This document shows positions 60,908-64,000 of a stretch of 64,000 bases of DNA, one piece after another (within the stretch, counting starts at the first letter, position 1; the number at the start of each line of letters is the position of its first letter). Origin of the DNA: Tremella fuciformis (taxonomy: Eukaryota > Basidiomycota > Tremellomycetes > Tremellales > Tremellaceae); the NCBI GenBank assembly GCA_032768795.1, contig CP136494.1, forward strand, positions 1,612,001 to 1,676,000. Reading direction: 5' to 3'. Under the pieces are notes generated by a model that saw nothing but the letters and a program-made list of their open reading frames with translations, did no database searches and was not told the origin of the DNA. The position numbers and the translations under genes are program-made.

Positions 60908-63047
60908 CTAGCTCATCAGGTCCTCGGGGCCTTCCTTCGCATCCCCGTTCGGCTTTCGCACGCCATGCGGCGTGTCTTCTACTTCTGCAACTCCGTCCTT
61001 CCCAATCACTTCGCCCGCTTTGGGCGTCCCACCGTCCGTGTCACGCTCTTTCTTGCCGTCCCCATCCAGTAAGCCAGCACGCGCGCCGCCCGAGTGGTCT
61101 GCATCACTCTTCAAGTCTGGAGAAGACTCTGGAACATCATCGAGTGTGGCCGCGGGGCCGATCAGCAGTGTTCTTCCCGTCTCTAGTTCAACGTCTGGGT
61201 CATCTTGACGCAGGTTCGCCGGCTCAGCCACGAGTTGACCATCGGCCATGTGGACCAGTAGCCCGTCTCGTTCCGTCGTATCTTGGGTAGGTTGGCGCGA
61301 CATGGCAGTCCCGTTCCGCTGCAAATCAGTGCCGCCGAAGTGATCCAAGTGCTGACTGACCGACGGCCGACGGCTGAATGCGTTGATGACACGCTGCCGC
61401 TCGATGATACCTCCTGCGCCTGAGCACAAGCTACGAATAGCGCGACACACTCACGCATGACGGCTGCCGTGGCCCCTCTCTTAGCCTGCTTCTTGGAGTG
61501 ATTATCCTCGAAACGATCGGTCTCGTCAATCTATAAATGAGCCGGGTCCATCTCATCGTGCAAACACCGACGATTTCCTCTCCGATGATCTCTTCGATGA
61601 GATCCTCCACTGCCTTATAAGCATCGTTGACTGCATCTCCAAGCGGTCTCGAAGCGGCTCACAGCTGACGATTCCCAACGCTCCTCCTCGCTTCCCTGGC
61701 GACTCGCTGATGAGCAGCAAGTGTGCACGGCCCGTCTGGAAATAGTCAAGCGCTTGAAAGCAGTTGATATCGGGTCGGGCTTCAGGCAAGGGCAAGAGCG
61801 GGAATTTGGAAATCGGCCAACAGTCGTCCGGGTCATAAGGGATGAGCTATTTGTCAGATTAGATTGGCTCGACCGATCCGTCTTGTCTCACCCTCTTCAC
61901 CAGCAGCATGCCGATGAAATTGTCTTTTTGGCCGGCTTCATGGATTGGGATACGCGAGAAGCCTGACAGCAGGATCTGATCAATGACCTCATGGTTCAGG
62001 ATTTTGTCGGCAGGCAATGTCAAGCAATCTTTGATATCGGTCATGATCTCGCTGACTCGCTTGTCGTTCAGTGATAGGACTCCGTTCAGAATGACAATCT
62101 GCGCGTCAACGAGATGCCTCTCACCAAGCCCAGAGGTTTCACCTCGTCGTCACGCAAAGGCTCTTGACCTTCTCGGTGGAACTGCAAGAAGGATTTCAGC
62201 TCGGCCTTCTTGTACCTGACAGTGAGCTCTGTATGGCGGCAAGCAGACACTTTACGTGTGGCCCTCTTCGGCGCCCAAAATATAGTCGAGTAGCTTGGCG
62301 GTAGGCCAGGCGATGGGAGAAAAGAGGATCATCAAAGCCCAAACGAAGGGCGCGCAAACCGCTCCGATGGATAGACCATATCGCACACAGACCTGTTTGT
62401 CAGGATGCTTAAGTTGAGAGTACTCTGAACGCACGGCCTGTGGTATGATCTCGCCGAAGATGACTATCATCGTTGTAGAAACGACGACCGCAGCGAGTCC
62501 TCCTCCCAATACGTCATCGAGGAAGATGGGCAATGATTCGTTGACAATCTGCTCTGATCAACCAGTGGAATCGTCTGATTGATTTTTCCCCTCACCACGT
62601 TGCCAAGCAAGAGCACAACTAGTACCCAGTGCCGACCTTTCTCCAACACTCGAAGCACCTTGGCCGCGGCTTTCCTCTCCTTTGGATCATCTGACGACGT
62701 TGACAGCACTCTCAGGTTGAGATCGTCGGAGCCCATGAGGGCCAACGTCAAGCTGAAGGTCAGCTGTCTCAGTCTGGATATGGGAGCTTCGTGACCGACC
62801 CTGCGAAGACACCTCCGAGCAAGACCAAACCTACAGACAGCCCAAGCTTCCAGACAAAGTTGGGGCTGCCGGGAGGGTCTTCCGGTGCTTCCGGCTTGGT
62901 GCCTTCTGCCGATTCGAATGCACCATATGGAGCGGCCAAGGATCGAGATGCAAGTGAGGTGCCAACGTGCAGTAGCTTCGAAAGCGAAATGACGGTCGGT
63001 AGGGAGGAAGGACCACGGCGGATCCGAAGCCGGGTGAGGGGAGGCAT
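60908..63047 (-). CDS. MAM3: CNNM/Mam3-type CBS-pair membrane protein
   Basis: This family (DUF21 transmembrane domain plus cytosolic CBS pair) includes vacuolar Mam3, linked to metal homeostasis, and the animal CNNM magnesium transporters. From [20 protein letters not shown] (63047) a hydrophobic segment, [17 protein letters not shown], opens the DUF21 region. It continues [60 protein letters not shown] and [20 protein letters not shown]. The CBS pair shows [40 protein letters not shown] and [20 protein letters not shown] with DETD, all diagnostic. A hydrophilic tail of about 180 residues ends [14 protein letters not shown]. About seven short introns are needed. Transport activity of the fungal proteins is not settled. 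Confidence 0.87.
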
Positions 63048-63316
63048 GCCTGACAACGACTTGTGGTTTGAGAGGTAGTCAGATTATTCCAGATCTAGAT
63101 GCACATGACAAGAGAGGTCGTGCAAGTGTCAGACCCCTACCGACGTAATGGGAGAGCGGTGGACACGAAAATAAGGCAAAGAAAGACAGGAGTCACTCAG
63201 ACATCAGCGTCATGGTCATCGGATCCGCCCTGGCAGGCGAAAAGGGTTTCCCACGGTAGTAATCGTCCGTCGTCGCCTCCACTCTGAAGGTCCAAGCTCC
63301 CTCGTCTCTTCTCAAC

Positions 63317-64000
63317 ATGTCATCGTGGACATGGACGCCAGATAGCATCCACTCGCAGCCCTGCAGTCCCGCGCTAGCGCCCCTTGTGCCCATGCCGACG
63401 TTCTCCTCTCCTACTCATCCTCTGCAATTGCCTTCAACTATCCTGACGTTTCCTCCCGTTCGAACGCAGTCGAGAAGCACTGGCCCTGGACAGCGGGAAT
63501 TTTTCGCGCTCAAAATCAAGATTTCACCAAAGATACTGCTTCCTCCGCATCTGATATCTACTCGTACTACTGGGAGAAGACTGGAAGACTGCGTCGAGGC
63601 GATCGTGCCTCTGTCCGGAGCAGTGAAGATCAAAATTGATATCACGCTCCCGATCGACCACAGTCGGGAGCAGGACATCGCGGAGGCACGCATTGCAGAC
63701 GATATCAAGCTGCACATCAAGGACCAGATTGAGCAGGTGCACTCTGTGAAATTAGTCGGGCAATCAGCTGAGCACTCAGGCTCGAGACGCCCTGGGTTTA
63801 TCGGACATCGAAGAGGAAGATCCGACAGAGAACGAGCACGAAAGCGATTTGTGCTTGCGGGCATGGCCAATATCGTCTTCATCAGTGCACCACGCGCTAC
63901 TGACCCACATCCTCCCGATCGGACAGCCTTTAATACACCTCCAGCAAATCGATTTATCGTTCAGCTGGTCCAAGGTCGACTTGGCGCCTGTCACCTTCAC
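63317..64000 (+). CDS. Unknown protein, 5' part, runs off the window
   Basis: I do not recognise this gene. A frame opens at an ATG at 63317 (MSSWTWTPDSIHSQPCSPAL) and remains open to the right edge. The most protein-like part is REFFALKIKISPKILLPPHL, then GAVKIKIDITLPIDHSREQD and IAEARIADDIKLHIKDQIEQ. A possible 43-nt intron (GTGCAC...CACTCAG, about 63735-63778) would continue it as ARDALGLSDIEEEDPTENEH, whereas reading through gives a basic segment and then MANIVFISAPRAT. Both are open to the edge, so the 3' structure is undecided. No signal peptide or membrane segment is visible. It is divergent from the CNNM gene, 269 bp away. Confidence 0.5.
   Translation, partial: MSSWTWTPDSIHSQPCSPALAPLVPMPTFSSPTHPLQLPSTILTFPPVRTQSRSTGPGQREFFALKIKISPKILLPPHLISTRTTGRRLEDCVEAIVPLSGAVKIKIDITLPIDHSREQDIAEARIADDIKLHIKDQIEQVHSVKLVGQSAEHSGSRRPGFIGHRRGRSDRERARKRFVLAGMANIVFISAPRATDPHPPDRTAFNTPPANRFIVQLVQGRLGACHLH

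Noticed and set aside
63415..63882. Minus-strand 155-codon frame at the right edge
   Set aside because: It mirrors a plus-strand frame with more protein-like composition and a longer open run. Its residues are rich in Ser/Cys/Arg as in typical antisense shadows.

Overview
This window is nuclear DNA of a fungus, most likely a basidiomycete of the Agaricomycotina, with a yeast-like tremellomycete as my best guess. The reasons are GC-rich coding sequence by eye, many GT-AG introns of roughly 40-60 nt, intergenic gaps of about 100-500 bp, and the protein set (HOOK-type dynein adaptor, septin, COG3, SWI3, APC1, complex I NDUFA12). I cannot name the genus. Gene models come from joining open frames at visible splice sites, so internal exon borders are less certain than the gene identities.

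Layout. 1-142: first exon of a septin, running off the left edge (-). 535-3578: COG3 (+). 3716-6008: SRP54 (-). 6250-7295: YIPF6/Yip4 (+). 7588-8012: small Cys-rich protein (-). 8785-10697: NSUN5/Rcm1 rRNA methyltransferase (-). 10698-12266: no recognisable gene. 12267-13783: F-box-like protein (-). 14252-15272: 6-phosphogluconolactonase (-). 15740-16605: ribosomal protein uL1 (+). 17290-19721: arrestin-like protein (+). 19903-20475: NDUFA12 (-). 20881-24160: NBR1-like autophagy receptor (+). About 24493-30913: APC1 (+). 31013-31743: myosin regulatory light chain (-). 32101-34165: sugar transporter (-). 35754-37140: fasciclin GPI protein (+). 37274-37853: mitoribosomal bL28m (-). 38159-40364: SWI3/RSC8 (+). 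40404-41602: SEC20 (-). 41858-42610: mitoribosomal bS6m (-). 42788-45983: HOOK (-). 46984-51082: DNA2 (+). 51271-52152: FCF1 (-). 52492-53556: SAP30-like protein (+). 54122-56295: extended SDR reductase, interrupted (+). 56849-60159: SPX phosphate transporter (+). 60908-63047: CNNM/MAM3-type CBS protein (-). 63317 to the edge: unknown protein (+).

Most of this is housekeeping sequence in divergent or convergent pairs. The stand-out feature is a pair of 683-bp elements, identical by eye, at 46166-46848 and 55452-56134. They look like non-autonomous Helitron-class (rolling-circle) transposons: TC at the 5' end, CTAG at the 3' end, a hairpin just before that end, and no target duplication. One copy lies in the shared HOOK/DNA2 promoter. 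The other splits the last exon of the SDR reductase. Removing exactly the element restores the reading frame, so the insertion looks recent.
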